A stretch of 64,000 nt of DNA from Gordius sp. MW1. Its lineage: Eukaryota > Nematomorpha > Gordioida > Gordea > Gordiidae. The translations under genes and the position numbers were made by a program. Under the pieces are notes generated by a model. It did no database searches. It had not been told where the DNA came from and saw only the letters and a list, made by a program, of their open reading frames with translations. Positions 22,761 to 36,300 of this stretch are shown one piece after another. The stretch lies in assembly GCA_964036665.1 (NCBI GenBank), contig OZ038528.1:3726501-3790500 (forward strand), read 5' to 3'. Numbering within the stretch: position 1 is the first letter of the stretch; every line of letters begins with the position of its first letter.

Positions 22761-23905
22761 GTATTAAAGAAGAAGAAGAGGACATAACAAATTGTCAATA
22801 TTTTCGCCCGTTTTATAAAAGATATTAAAAAAATTGCCATACTATGATCCCATTTAAAGCATAATCCATTTATGAATTCTATAAATTTCATTATTTATAC
22901 ACAAATGTCACGAGTGCGTGTTTTCTAAAAATAAGAAATTTAATTCTTAGTTATTTCTCTAAAAAATTATCTCAAACTTTAAATTAAACGAGGAAGATGC
23001 TGATACAAACAATATTTTAGCAGCGGGGCGAACTTAGGCTTATAACTTCATTTGAACAGTCTCGGGGGGGGGGGGGGGGGGGAATTATGGTTCTGGTGGG
23101 ATTAAGCCTAAAAGGCCAATGCAAGTGTTTTGTTTAAACAATGACCCTAATTAAGCAAACAGAAAAATTGGAAAGAGCTCTTTGCATTGCGTCTCTGAAG
23201 ATATTTTTAATGCATTTTTGACCAAAAACACATTGTAGATATTGAATTTATATAATTGTAATAATTTTTTGTTTAATCGAAATTCTTTGACACAAAGTTT
23301 ACACCCCCCCCCCGCCCCCTAAGATAGTCCTACCTCCGTCACTACTGTATATAAGCTTAATAAATTTATGTTAAATAGTATCATTAAAAAAAAGTTTTAC
23401 AACCCCCCCCATGAGGCAATCCTGGCTACGCCTATGCCATAATATGTAGGTGCCAATTTTATTCTGCAAACCACATTTTTTCCCCCTGGTAAATCTAAGA
23501 GATTTCAAATAAAGTTTTTTTTTTAGTTTTTGATTCTTGTATATTCGGAGATATATTGTAAGTGAATTTCATTTAAATTATGATAAGCTTAATATTGTTT
23601 GTCTTTGATATTTAATATAATAACATATAATACTGTAATATTTGGCCGACCGTTTAGTAAATTCAATTATTCTTGGATTTCTAACTTAATATTGTTACAT
23701 TCACACTTGATGCTTTAGTAATTTATTAAAATAAGCAAATTAAGAAGACTTTATAAATAAATAGTTTATATCTGACAAAACACCTGTTAAAAAAAGATCC
23801 CGTAAAAGGTACATTTAATAAATATTATTAATTCAGAGTGACACATTTTCAAATTAAGTGAAAAAAATACATTAGGGCGGTATTTAAGTTTGAGGAGGCG
23901 TTGCG
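22761..23905. other. Non-coding, with poly(G)/poly(C) tract remnants
   Basis: A run of 18 G at about 23065 and C runs at about 23302 and 23404 look like ends of decayed MITEs ('ggctacgcctatgcca' at about 23425 resembles the GGGCGTAGCC family end). Otherwise there is no recognisable feature. AATAAA on the minus strand at 23722-23727 could serve the GPCR gene. Confidence 0.4.
23722..23727 (-). promoter_or_regulatory. Candidate polyadenylation signal of the class C GPCR gene
   Basis: AATAAA on the minus strand about 185 nt past the stop codon at 23911. It is a positional candidate only; AATAAA is frequent in AT-rich DNA. Confidence 0.3.
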
Positions 23906-23910
23906 AGGTA

Positions 23911-24318
23911 TTAATGTTCAACATATTTTGCTTTTAACTTGCAATACATCAACGTTAACATCATAGTGTACAAAATGACGATATAAACTGTCATAGTTAG
24001 GGTCATTGCTATGAAGGGAGAGTCACTAATAAAGAAGCCAGAAACGGCAATGGCATAAGCTATGCTGCATATCAATATAGAATTTCTCATATAGCGCGTT
24101 TCCACTGATTTAACCGGTAAATGGGATGTAACTGTGAATGCATGAACGGAATGCAATATGATAAGTAGCTGGAAAAATAAAGCGATTGTAAGTAGGTAAT
24201 TTATGTTTGAAATCATAGGACATGTTTTCTGAATTATATAATCATTTTTGGTAGTTTGTACAACTTTGAGTGAATAGTTTCCTTTTCCAGGGACAATCAC
24301 GACCAGGTTAATGATTAT
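23911..24318 (-). CDS. GPCR exon 4: ECL2 to TM7 and C terminus
   Basis: Acceptor CTATTAG|ATAATC, phase 0. It encodes the rest of TM4/TM5, the ECL2 cysteine in IIQKTCPM, TM5-TM7 and a very short cytoplasmic tail (LKAKYVEH, stop). Class C receptors usually have much longer tails, so this one lacks room for the usual scaffold-binding motifs. Confidence 0.85.
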   Translation of the reverse strand: MIINLVVIVPGKGNYSLKVVQTTKNDYIIQKTCPMISNINYLLTIALFFQLLIILHSVHAFTVTSHLPVKSVETRYMRNSILICSIAYAIAVSGFFISDSPFIAMTLTMTVYIVILYTMMLTLMYCKLKAKYVEH

Positions 24319-27300
24319 CTAATAGGAAAAACTTCAGATTATTCGATGAAACTATATTGACAAACAAATCACTGTGTGTATCACTATGTTATGTTAAGTG
24401 TATAACTTAAAAGAATAAATATATATAATATACTGTTATTCATGTTAATCAAAATTAATAATAAAATCGTTCTTAATTAATTAATTGTAAATCTCGACAA
24501 TCTGTTTAAAAGTGAGTTACAAATATATATCATTTTAAAGTCAAAAATTCAAACTAAACGTACCTGAACTGCAAAAAATATCAACATATGTCGTTTAGCT
24601 TTCTTTTCTCTACTTGATGAAGTTCCCCACCTTATTCCATGAGATTTTTCTCTTGTCAACAACAACTTTTCGGCGATTGCGGAAAAGATTAGTGTAAATG
24701 AGAGTAATATGAAAAACTGTGCGCAAGCACACCTAACATTAGAGGGTTTGGTTAAGAACAAAATCAATCCAACATAGCCAAAAAGCAAACCAAAAAAGAT
24801 ATAGTAAAGTAAAAGGCGCACATCCAGCCTAAAGACCATGTTGTTATAATTAAAGACATAAATTGAAGCGATGGATATTAAGGCTAAAAAACCGATTGAT
24901 GTTGTTGAATAAACGAAAACAGAAAACCCTGGTAGTATTTGAGCTATATCCTTAAAAGCCATAGCTACACATTGATTTGGTTGTGAAGGTGAAGCTTTTT
25001 GATACAATGGGCAAGGCAAGCAAGGCTTTGCCACAAGATTTGATTTAAATTCTAACGAACCACAGGTAATACAAGTCCAACAACATTTTTTAGATGTTGG
25101 TAAAGCAACTTGATTTGGACTACATGGATCACTACATCTTGATTTTGGAGCATTTTTGAATGTTGTATAAGTATAGTTCTTCCAGTTAAAGGCGTGGTCT
25201 ATATATAAAGAATTTGTCCATGGATTGTAACTTCCCACTCTTACCAATCTTCCGGTTTTGGAGATATTTTCGATACCAACAAAATTCGCAATGTCTATGG
25301 TCCTCATGACTCCGGAACCATTTAAAAAAGCAACTAATCCCGTTCTTCCTTTAAATCTAACACTTGATAAATAGGGTATTAACGAATTCTTAATGATACA
25401 AGCTGTAAGGTTGTTAGTATGGCGATAGATCTGACATCGATCGTCGATAAGAGTATAAATGCAATTAGCTATGAGATGGACGATATCGATTGTCATTGGT
25501 ATGCTTGAATCAAGACTATCATTTTGACTTTCCCTTTTTCGGTTATCAAGTTTTGTGTTATAATTCGTGAAATTTTGCCAATATGATAACCAAGCCATAG
25601 AGTCACCGATATTTGCTGAAACGGTTGACCATTGGTTAAAATCATCATACCTTCCGCTGTAACCTAGTAATGTGATGGAACCTAACGCTATATCTATTAC
25701 TCTAGCTTTGTTTAAATCGTGCGCATCTGGCCAGGTATCAGTTGTGACAAACAAAAGTTTAGGTTTTGGGTCAAGTGCTTTTATATGTTGAAATAACTGA
25801 ACGTATTGATATTTGTTAAGAAATAAGAACGTGACTGGATATTGCTGACTGTGTGCCAACAAGTCCTTGAATAGGTTTTTGTATTTGACATCTTTTAATT
25901 CCTCTCTAGATGATAGGGCATCTATCATTAATTCGACCCCTAAGCAAACATTGTTGGTATCGAGTAATCGTCTGAGGTCATTGGCAGAGTGTGTATTATA
26001 AAAGTCATTACTGTATATCATTGAAACGTATGACCACTTAAAATGATCAATCAACTTTATCAAAACTTGCGTAAAAGAATCTTGATCGGGGAGAAAACGA
26101 AAAAGATTTTGGTAGCTATCAATTAAAATAATTACTATTAATTTTAAATGTATTAAAGCAGAAATGTATTGTAAACTAATTTATATAAAAATAATAGGCA
26201 ACTCGACACTTTAGATAATATATTTATGATTAATGTGTACAATTGAACAACAAGACGACATAAACATACATACGTTCAAACTCATTTTAATAATACTAAC
26301 ATGGCGTTTCGAAATACGTAGGAGTTAGCCTTTGGTGTCAGCACTGGAAGATAAAAGAAGGAGTAATATGGAGCAACAGCGCTAGCTTCTGCACTTGAGT
26401 ATGCACCGATTATAGCAATTAAATTTGGTTCGGCTCTTTGTAAATTAATTCCTTGCATCTATATTTATTTGGACAAAATAGCAGTTTTAAGACCAAGTCC
26501 ATTTAAAAAAAATCATTAATTTGTCTTTAAATGTAAAGGTGAATTGATATAAACAATATAAATTATTTTATCAACGCTAACAAAGCCTTCCGTTGTTAGG
26601 CCATATTGTCGACGCAACACAATTGAGTTTTTTTGTGATTTAATCCAAAAAGAGGATAAAAATGTAGTAACCAAGTAAAATATCAGAAATTAAGCTAAAC
26701 TTCAATAATTTTAGCTCCGTATAATTTATTTAATATACATTCAGCTTTCTTATAGTAAAAGATATGTAATAGTTGTTCATCTCCGAGATAATTTTTATAA
26801 AATATGCTTTTACATTTATGTATAATTACATTATAAAGTTTATTTTTGATATAGCTCGTCTACTTTGTAATAAATCTAACAACAATTAAAACATGCTATA
26901 AAATGGCGAGCTAATCCGTACACAGTTTAAGCATTTTTTTTAAAGATAACATAATATTAAATGATACAATTATATAATAATTTTATTTAAAAAAACCATC
27001 ATATGAGTAGTATGTCTTCATCTTCCTCTTTTAGAAGAGGCTAGGAATCCAAAAAAGATTTGAAATTAAGTTTTGCAATTAAGATAGCTATTGATTGTTT
27101 CAATAAACAATGCGGGGGAATTTTTGGAGGGAGGGGATCGCCTGCCTATTTCTTTGAATAAAGCCAATGCCATTTTTCCATAGGATCCTGAACAGGAGGA
27201 AACTATTGGGATAAAAATAGAGTCCAAAAAAGCCTTGTATTCTTGGAGCTTGCGTTCTTCAGGGAGGGCCATGGGGTCATAGATTAGAGGGGGCAAATAG

Positions 27301-30300
27301 GTCTAAATCCCACTTTAAAAGGAGACCATTTTCCCATGGGACTAGCGAGGAACCGTCAGGACGCATTCGACCTTCAAGGGCAGGATCTGAAGGTTCAAGT
27401 ATGGATGGAATATGGGCCTTTTAAGGGCTGACTGGATAATAGAATTGATTTTAGAGTGTCGCAAGTGTCTAAATTTATTTAGTCTGCAGTGTAACGGGTG
27501 GCGTGCTTCAAGGTGGCAGTTATAGAAAATACTATAGCATGGCAAACAGCTGATAATTTTTATATAGGGTGTAGTCCGCCATATTGAGGACATTCTTTTG
27601 TCGAATTTTAGTATTAATTTTCAAATATTTATAATAAGCTTTAGTCAGTGACTCTCCCGTCCCTTTGTTCTTTGCGATATATGTATATATATTACCATTA
27701 ATAGCAGTGTATTTAATAATTTATAGTATACTATCTATTAAAACCCGCTCGCTGTGGCTAACGTTAGTTATATCTTAGCGTCAATTATATGCATTAAATG
27801 CCACTCACATCACATCCCTGTTAACAATTGCGCTAAGTGCCGATTTTTGTAAATTTTCCCCCACTTGGACTAACCTAAATAAACCTGATGCATTATTTAT
27901 TCAGAGATGTACAAGCTATTAAGGAGAACGTTGAACATCTGGACATAACCCCATCATCTATTTCTTTAGCTGAAAGGTTTCTTCTCTTCGTTTTTTTTTA
28001 TTCGTTGTATTGCCATTTGTTATCGGATAACTCCTGTCCTACGATCCATCTTAAATCAGGAATTCTCAGCATTTTTATATGCCTTTATCTCAATACATGA
28101 GGAACTAGTCTCGTTATTTGAAACCTTGCCCTCATCTGATATTTAAGGAGACTCCTGCTGCCTAACAAGTATGAAAATGTAAACTCAAGCCCGACCTTGT
28201 TTATAGCTTTTGATTTAGTTTTCAATTAGATTCCGAAGCAATCAGGTGATAGTTTAAGAATTTAATTTCAAGAATATGCTTCACTCTATTCAGAAGAAGG
28301 GGGAGGGAAGAGATATGTTCCAAATTGTTTTTAACCAACTTTTCCGTATTAATTATTTCTTTTCTTCTTGTTGAATAATTCCTGTTTTCTTCCTTCGGGC
28401 GTGGGTAAATATTCTGACACCAATTATCGTGTTCCAGCGGCGGTGGAACACGATTTAAACTTAAAAAAGGTTTGAAGGAAGAATTAAGGAAGGATAAGGG
28501 CGTATATTGAGATAATATAGTCAGACGGTCGGGCAGGGGACAACAAGGTTATTCGTCTCCACTGCATACACGACGATGTACTTTTATTTATTTTACTACA
28601 TGGTATTCTAATTATTTTATTTATATCCGAGAATTAAATAAACATTAAATCAAACAACTCTCGATACAGTACGTTGTGTATAAAATTCACTGATGCGTGT
28701 TCGTGTTGATCAATAATTATATATGGGGGAAAGAAATAACAAATACGTATAAGCGCGTGGGGGGAGAGGAAAGTATCACACACGTAAGGAAAATTAAATA
28801 AAGGAAAAGACGTGTATGAAAAAACGTGTATACTCCAGTATACATCAATCCACTTCAAAACAAAGATTTTTCAAGAAAAACAGATTACACACACATCTAT
28901 AATCGATCAAAAAATTGGATCCCTTTTTTTCTTAATATATATAGTTGCAAAAGATAACCATCATAGTAATTAATATCGAGATTAGAAACCTGCAAGGCCC
29001 GGCTCGGCCCGCGGACAGGCCTAAAGCCCGGCTAGCCGGGCTTGGACGGGCTTTTGCTTAAAAATAAAACAAAGGGCCGGGCCTGGATGCCGTAATATAA
29101 CTTAACGGGCTCGCGAGACTAGATATACTTAAGGCCCGTTAAAAGCCCGTTACAAAATTTAATAATTTTAATATGAAAGAAGGTATTTTTATAATGTTCT
29201 AATTTATATTTATTTTATGTATATCAAAATAACAAGGAACGTTAAATTTTATTCCCATCCTAGTTCACTAATTCATCAATATCACAAGCCGCATTATAAA
29301 TATAAGATATTTATACGTGGTTCCATGGGCGTAGCCAATTCTAATTAAAGAGAGGCAGTTTAGGTAAAAAAAGGGTTTTTAGACCAAGAATTTTTGCATT
29401 TAAAGGGGGGTGGGAACTGCCAATCCTTGCCTCCCCATTTATAAAAAATTTAAAATGGTGGAAAAGCAAAGAAATCAAGTAACTTTATAAATTTTAAACT
29501 TAAATAAGGGTTTTAAATAGAGCTGGTAAAGTTACTTTTCTACAATAACTAAGTAAGCTACAGTGACTTTAAAAAAATGTAACTAATTACACTTACATTT
29601 TTACAAGAGTAACTGAATATAGTTCTTGTTACTTACCTGATGGAACTAGTTACAATAAAAGTTACTCGGGCATATTAAAAAAATAATTTTTTTAAAATAA
29701 ATATTCACCTGTTAGGATAAAGGTCACAGGGTAATATATGGTGATTTGATAAATATAACGTTATATTCTATACTGTCGTCCAATAAGCTTGTCCGCTTCT
29801 CACTAAATTTATTTTACCAAGACTAAATAGAAGTTCGACGGGGGCCATGGATGGTAGGGCTACATTTAACTTAATAAAAAGTTTTTTGATTTTAGGAAAA
29901 TTAATTTAGCAAAAATGTAAAAACTAATTTTTTATAGTATATATTTAGCAAAGTTGGATTATCTATTATAAATAGTATTTAATTAAATGTTTAAATTTAA
30001 TCCGCAATGGAAATTTAAATTTAAACGATGAACACATACTAGACGTGTAACTATGTAGGAAAATTATGGTTACCTTGGAACACCCTTCTTATTCGATTTG
30101 AATACACACTATTCATACACCGCCGTGTTCTATTCACAATCAGTATAATTTAAATAACCCCCAACTAACGTACGAGTTATGCGTATCAACCTCGATAGTA
30201 TGATATATAAACTAATGCGTGCCATCGAATATATTATGTTATTAATTGCTATGCAATTTATGGGCTCGTTTTTTGGTGTCCGTCCGTTGTCTGTTGTCCG

Positions 30301-33300
30301 TTGTCCGTTGTCCGTTACCCTCCCTATCTATTTGCATTGGGTATATTAGGTTATCGCTTTTTTAAATAAATGCATGAGAAAGAGGTGCCCCACCCCTCAT
30401 CTCTATCTCCCTCGCTGTGTTATTTTTTAAATTAATGCATAAGAGGTGCCCCACCCCTCATCTCTATCTCCCTCGGTGTGTTATATATAAGATTTGTTAA
30501 ATTATCTATTATATAATAAACATAGATAAAGGTTGTTTACTTTTAATGCTATGCAATTTAACTAGTTATATAATAAACATAAATAAAAGTTGTTTACTTT
30601 TTAATTGCTATGCAATTTAACTAGTTTTGGGGTTAGAATCCCGGAGTTTTTTTGACTCTAATGATTGTTCTTGTTACTATCATTGATAATAAGAATTTTT
30701 GGCCGTCCGCTGGCTGCTGACCAATAAAAAAAATGACCACTGGCCAAAATGTGAATCGAAATTATTTTTTTCGTTATTTTTTGACTATTATGATTGTTCC
30801 TGTTTCTATTATTGCTATTATGACTTTTTGGCCGTCCGCTGGCTGCTGACCAATGTTATATAATAAACATAAATAAAAGTTGTTTACTTTTAATTGCTAT
30901 GCTATTTAACTAGTTTTTGGGTTAGAATCCCGGAGTTTTTTTGACTCTTATGATTGTTCTTGTTACTATCATTGATAATAAGACTTTTTGGCCTTCCGTT
31001 GGCTGCTGACCAATGAAAAAAATGACCATTGGCCAAAATGTGAATCCGAGTTTATTTTTTCGTTTTTTTTGACTATTATGATTGTTCCTGTTACTACCAT
31101 TGCTATTATGACTTTTTGACCGTCCGCTGGCTCCTGACCGATGGAAAAAATGACCATTGGCCAAAATGTAAATCGAAATTATTTTTTTCGTTTTTTTTTG
31201 ACTATTATGATTGTTCCTGTTCCTACCATTGCTATTATGATTTTTTGGCCGTCCGCTGGCTGCTGACCAATGGAATAAAATGACCATTGGCCAAAATGTG
31301 ATTCGAAAACTTTTTTTTCGTTTTTTTTGACTATTATGAATTTATATCCACTTTTACCGAGTCCTGGCTGCTGACCAATGGAAAAAAATGGCCATTGGCC
31401 AAAATGTGATTCGAAAATTTTTTTTTCGTTTTTTTTTACTCTTGTGAATTTATATCCACTTTTACCGTGTGCTGGCTGCTGACCAATGGAAAAAAATGAC
31501 CATTGGCCAAAGTGAGCATCAAAATTTTTTTTCCCGTTTTTTTGGCTATTATTGATTTATAGAGTATCTGTTGGTACTGACCAATAGAGAAAAAGTGACC
31601 ATTGGCCAAATTTTTGATTTTTTTAATTAAAAATTGTTCAAATTCAACAAAAAATTTCTCCCAACAATTCTGCAAATTCTTAACATTGTGTTGTTTTATA
31701 ATAATGTTTGTTAGACCCATAATCACTAAAGGCCATAAAAACTAATGTAATACGCAACTAGATGCAAACACTAAATCTAACCCTAACCCTTGCCTATATT
31801 ACATTTTGCCTATATTACATTTTGCCTATAATGGAAAATTTGTATAAATAATTAATTAATCATTAGGCATTTAATACCCCCCTATAGGCATTCTCGCCCC
31901 TTCCCACCTTTCTCGCCCATAAATTGCATAGCAAATATGATACATTTATACGAAGTACAGATGAGTCGTCCCCCCTTCCCTTCCCCTCTTCCCTTCCCTT
32001 CTCCCCCTTCCCACGAGGGCCGAAGGCCCGAGTTTTTTTTATTGATATTAATAAAGTTCCTTTAATTAGAATAATGTAGGCTTAAACACCTACAATTGGT
32101 GACCCCAACGTGATGGGGGGAGCCGAATGTATTTGATTCCCCCCCCCCAAAAAAAAAATATTTATAACGCTACATTTTGTTTTTATTTTCCCCATAACAG
32201 TACCTTTAATTATTTTTGGGCACTAGGTTCTCAAACCATACATTCCTTCATCTAACTTCAATCCCAAGGTAAATGTGTCCCAATATGTGGAACGAACCTA
32301 ACTACAGTCCCAAGGTAAATGTGTCCCAATATGTGAAACGAACCTAACAATCTGGGTGCGATTACGATGAAAATTAAAAGCCTTAGCTACACTAAAAAAT
32401 GTCTTTTGCAACGGCTGCCGAAATTGAAATTGTCCACTACTCAACACGGCCATCACAAACAACACAACACAAACCTTCACGGCCTTTAAGAGCAAAAACT
32501 ACAATTTCGGCGAAACAATGCAAATTATTCTTTGTTTGGCTATGCAATTTTTTAAGAAGGGGAGTATCTGTAGGGAAATTATGGTTACCTTGGAACACCC
32601 TTCTTATTCGATTTGAATACAACTATTAATACTCCGCCGTATTCTATTCACAATCAGTATAATTTGAAAAACCCCCAACTAACGTACAAGTTATGCATAT
32701 TAACCTCGATAGTATGATATATAAACTAATGCGTGCCATCGACTATATTATATTATATCTTTTGATATTAATAAAGTTCCTTTAATTAGAATAATGTAGG
32801 CTTAGACACCTACAACTATATTTAATTAATGATTTTTAAATTTTATAAAAAGTAACTGTAACTCTAGTTGAATAGTTATGAATTAATATAAGTAACTACA
32901 CTTACATGTATTCTCAAGTAAAAGTAACTGATTACAATTAATTTTCTGAAAGGAATTAGTTGGAACTAGTTTCAGGAACTAGTTCCATGTAAATAGTTAA
33001 TTAACAGCTCCGGTTTTAAAAGTCTACTTGGCTTATATAGTTTTATGAATCCCGAAAGACCATTTGTGAAAGATATTTTTCTTCTATGGGTCGCCTCTTA
33101 AAATAAAAGATCTCGTCTGATTGGTAAATATTAATTTATGGTTTTTACAATATTTTTATTAACATTTTTAACACCATATCGGTAATAAAATTAAACAAAA
33201 AAAAATAAAATTTTTATGGGCCCGGGCCGGGCTTTGTATAAAACTAGCGGGCCGGGCCCGGGCTTATAATTTAATCTTGACGGGCCCGGGCTTTTAAATT

Positions 33301-36300
33301 TTTATCACGGGTGGGTTGACTGACCTAAACACTTGCAGGTCTCGCGAGATTGCTGCAATTTAAAATATTATGATAATGTCACAACTCAAAATAGTGCCAA
33401 TAAAATTCTACTACAGTACTTTTATAATGAATATATAAAATAAAATAATTTCCAATGCTTAACTTTCATCCTTTAATAGATGAAAGTGAAGAAAATTTGA
33501 AACTACATTGTAATTAGTTTAAAGTGTGTAAAACTTTCACACATTTGAAAAGATAATATGTTATTGCTAGCGCCATCTATTATATATTTTCTTTGGCTAA
33601 AAATGCAGAATTAATTTACTTTTTTTTTTAAACTTCACTGTATTTTATTTGATAATTTTAGATGATATACAAAAAAATACATACACGGCTAAAAAAATAT
33701 AAAAACGCGCTATAACTAAACGGATGGCATTGATCCGTGTATGAAAATCGTGTTGGATTTAACGATTTCCATTGTGCTTTTGCCTGATATAAAAGTACTC
33801 TTTCAAATCTAAAGAGACGCTGAAGATCGCTTTTCCAATTTGTTTCAAGAGAGCGAGAGCTTCAGCGCCTAAATTTCCAATTGTGGTTGCCACTAAGGGA
33901 ATGAATATTGTGTCCGCCAGGGAAGAATATTTGGCTGTCTTCCTATTCTCTGCACTGACTATAAGGTCGGGAGAGGAGTTGGATGGGGCAAATATGTCGA
34001 CCGTGGTGAAGTCCCAAGTGAGATTCAGTTGACTAATTACATTTTTGTTTCGACAAATATACAAGTATATGGCATCATATGTAATATTACTTGTTAAATG
34101 CAACCTTACACATGGAAAGAAAATCTTGACATATTCTTGTTATTCCTTTTAATATCACTTTTGCATCTCACTTAAAATGGCGATTTAAATTACTTTATAA
34201 ATTTCAATGCAAAAAACAGCTGTTTGCCAGTCTTTAGTATTATAAGTAGTGTTGTAAATGAACGCGTTCAAGTTTGAAAAAATTGATGAACGGCGTTCCT
34301 TTTGGTGAACTTTGAACGTGGATGCGTTCCTTTTTTTGATGAACGCGTTCGAATTTAACGTTCGTTCAATTTTGAAAACCCTTTTTTATTTTTATTTATT
34401 TAAAAAATAATGTTAATCCAAATTTGTAACAAAAAAGTCTTATAATTTTAATCAGCTGTTTTTCCTTTTTCCTATAACCTATTCTGAAATACTTTTAACT
34501 TACCATAACGTGCAAAAGAAGATAAGATAAAAGTTTATTAATTTAATATTATTAATTATATTTTAGTTTATAGGTTAATATGGACAATCAGATTATTATA
34601 TCGTCGTCATCTTCAAATTCTGAATGTTCAAAATCAGCAGATGAATTGACATTGCCATGGCAAAAATATGATAATCACTCATTTCATATAAAGGACCGAA
34701 TTCAATAATTACTAAATGTAAAAAAATATTAAACTGTTAGTTTTATTGAAAAAAGGGTTTGAAACCCCTAGAATTGATATGAAAGAACTGTCGATTTCGA
34801 AATATCATTTTTTGACGAGGAAGTAGAGGGCGGATTGGAGGATGATATCTTATCGCAATTTTTTAAAGCGAAGGACAAAACATTAAATGTTTTTAATAAA
34901 TTTCCTGCTTTAAAAGATTTGTTTATTAAAGATAATACTCAAATCCCCTCATCTGCCCCTGTGGAGCGGGTTTTTAGTAAGCTAATGCTGTATTGACTGC
35001 AAGCGTTCCTGCTTATCCGACGAAAATTTTGAAAAACAATTATTATTACTAAAAATTGATAAGAAAAGTTTTTAATAAATAAAAAATCTTTATATTCGCT
35101 CTAATATATTATAATTATATTATCAAAATAAACCTATTATTTTTTATCACTGCTAATATATTGTGTTAAAAAATATAAGACGTTTATTTATTTTAAATTA
35201 AATTTTAAAAAAGATTATCATAAAATTTTGAACGAACGTGAACGCGTTCGATTTTGTCAATGAACGTTGAACGCGAACGCGTTCGATTTTTTTAAAAATG
35301 TTTACAGCACTAATTATAACTATAAGTGTATGGTGGCATGGGCAATTTATGTAGCCTATGACCTTGATAGAATGCCATATTATAAATAAGTAAGGTCATC
35401 TCTCTTTGTTATAATCAGTTAATATCAGATTAATATGTTTTCCATCTATTGACCCAAATAGTGTAATTGATATTTGATTAAGCAAACCATAATCTTAACA
35501 TGTTTGTTGATATAGTTGAAATAATAATGTTATGATCTATTTTATACTTCAAGTATTTATTCAATTATTTATATCGTCAAATCTATACTGTAAAACAATT
35601 GCTATCTATTTATAATTTAAAAAGTTCCTATCCTATTTTTTATTGCTATGATAATATCTTTTCTTAAACAAAATTTTCCTATGTGATATGCGAACCTTGT
35701 TAGCAAAATGGCAGGGATATGACTTTTTAAGTTGCATTATTTTAAAAATGTGTGAGCATGTTCAGTAATTGATTAATATTAATCAATTGTTATTTGATTG
35801 AATTGTTAAATTAATTATATAATGGATTTGTAATCCTAAAATATTTTCCGTTGCGAAATTCATAATAATTTTGACCAGAGCAGGGTTTTTTTCAGGGGGG
35901 AGCCCGGGGCCCCGGAGAGTTTTGATGAAGGAAGCATGAACTCAAGTTCCATCATAAAGTCATAAATTATATTAATAAGCTAAAATTGAAATTCAATAAA
36001 TTATTTTAATTTGTCAATGAAAAAAATATGAAATTGGCGAAATTGGATTTTTTTTACAAATCAGGTGGAAATCATTCATAGACATCATGTGAACCCTAAT
36101 TTAAAATCTTGAAAGTTACAAATTATCTTTAATTAAAAAATATCAATAGGTAAATAAACATAAATAAATGCTTTTAGAATTATTAAATCACTATCTTACT
36201 TATAAACTTAAAAAGAATTATTATTAATAATAGATTCTATTGTTTGTTTTTTATTGATATAATATGCTAATTTTGAATTGCAGATGTCTTGTAAATATAA

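Larger units (their letters stand above)
30054..32814 (+). mobile_element. Non-coding LTR retrotransposon (TRIM-like) with perfect 4-bp target duplication
   Basis: Two LTRs of about 240-246 bp (TGTAGGGAAATTATGG...CACCTACA). The 5' LTR lies at 30054-30234 plus 32036-32094, split by a composite element; the 3' LTR lies at 32569-32814. The target duplication is ACTA (30050-30053, 32815-32818). The internal region is only about 475 bp (32095-32568) and has no gag or pol. A primer-binding site and purine tract are in the right places. A 4-bp duplication fits Gypsy-type integration. It must be mobilised by a relative elsewhere. Confidence 0.9.
29518..33012. mobile_element. hAT element interrupted by an LTR retrotransposon
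   Basis: Left end TAGAGCTGGTAAAGTTAC, right end inverted TTAACAGCTCCG, flanked by the perfect 8-bp target duplication GTTTTAAA (29510-29517, 33013-33020). The arms are rich in 'agtaac/gttact'. Without the LTR insertion (30054-32818) it would be about 730 bp, with no transposase. Confidence 0.75.
28984..33344. mobile_element. GC-rich hAT-like element, outer shell of a four-level nest
   Basis: The ends are GAAACCTGCAAG on the left and the inverted CTTGCAGGTCTC on the right. The 7-mer CGAGATT flanks both sides (28977-28983, 33345-33351). 'cccgggc' and 'ggcccgg' blocks sit inside each end (28995-29060, 33215-33300). The middle is occupied by the hAT at 29518-33012. A solo relative without the insertion lies at 41760-41895. 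Confidence 0.65.

Noticed and set aside
23911-26115. GABA-B receptor
   Set aside because: The nine-cysteine domain with CC-W-C-x2-C between the VFT and TM1 is absent from GABA-B receptors; mGluR/CaSR-type fits better.
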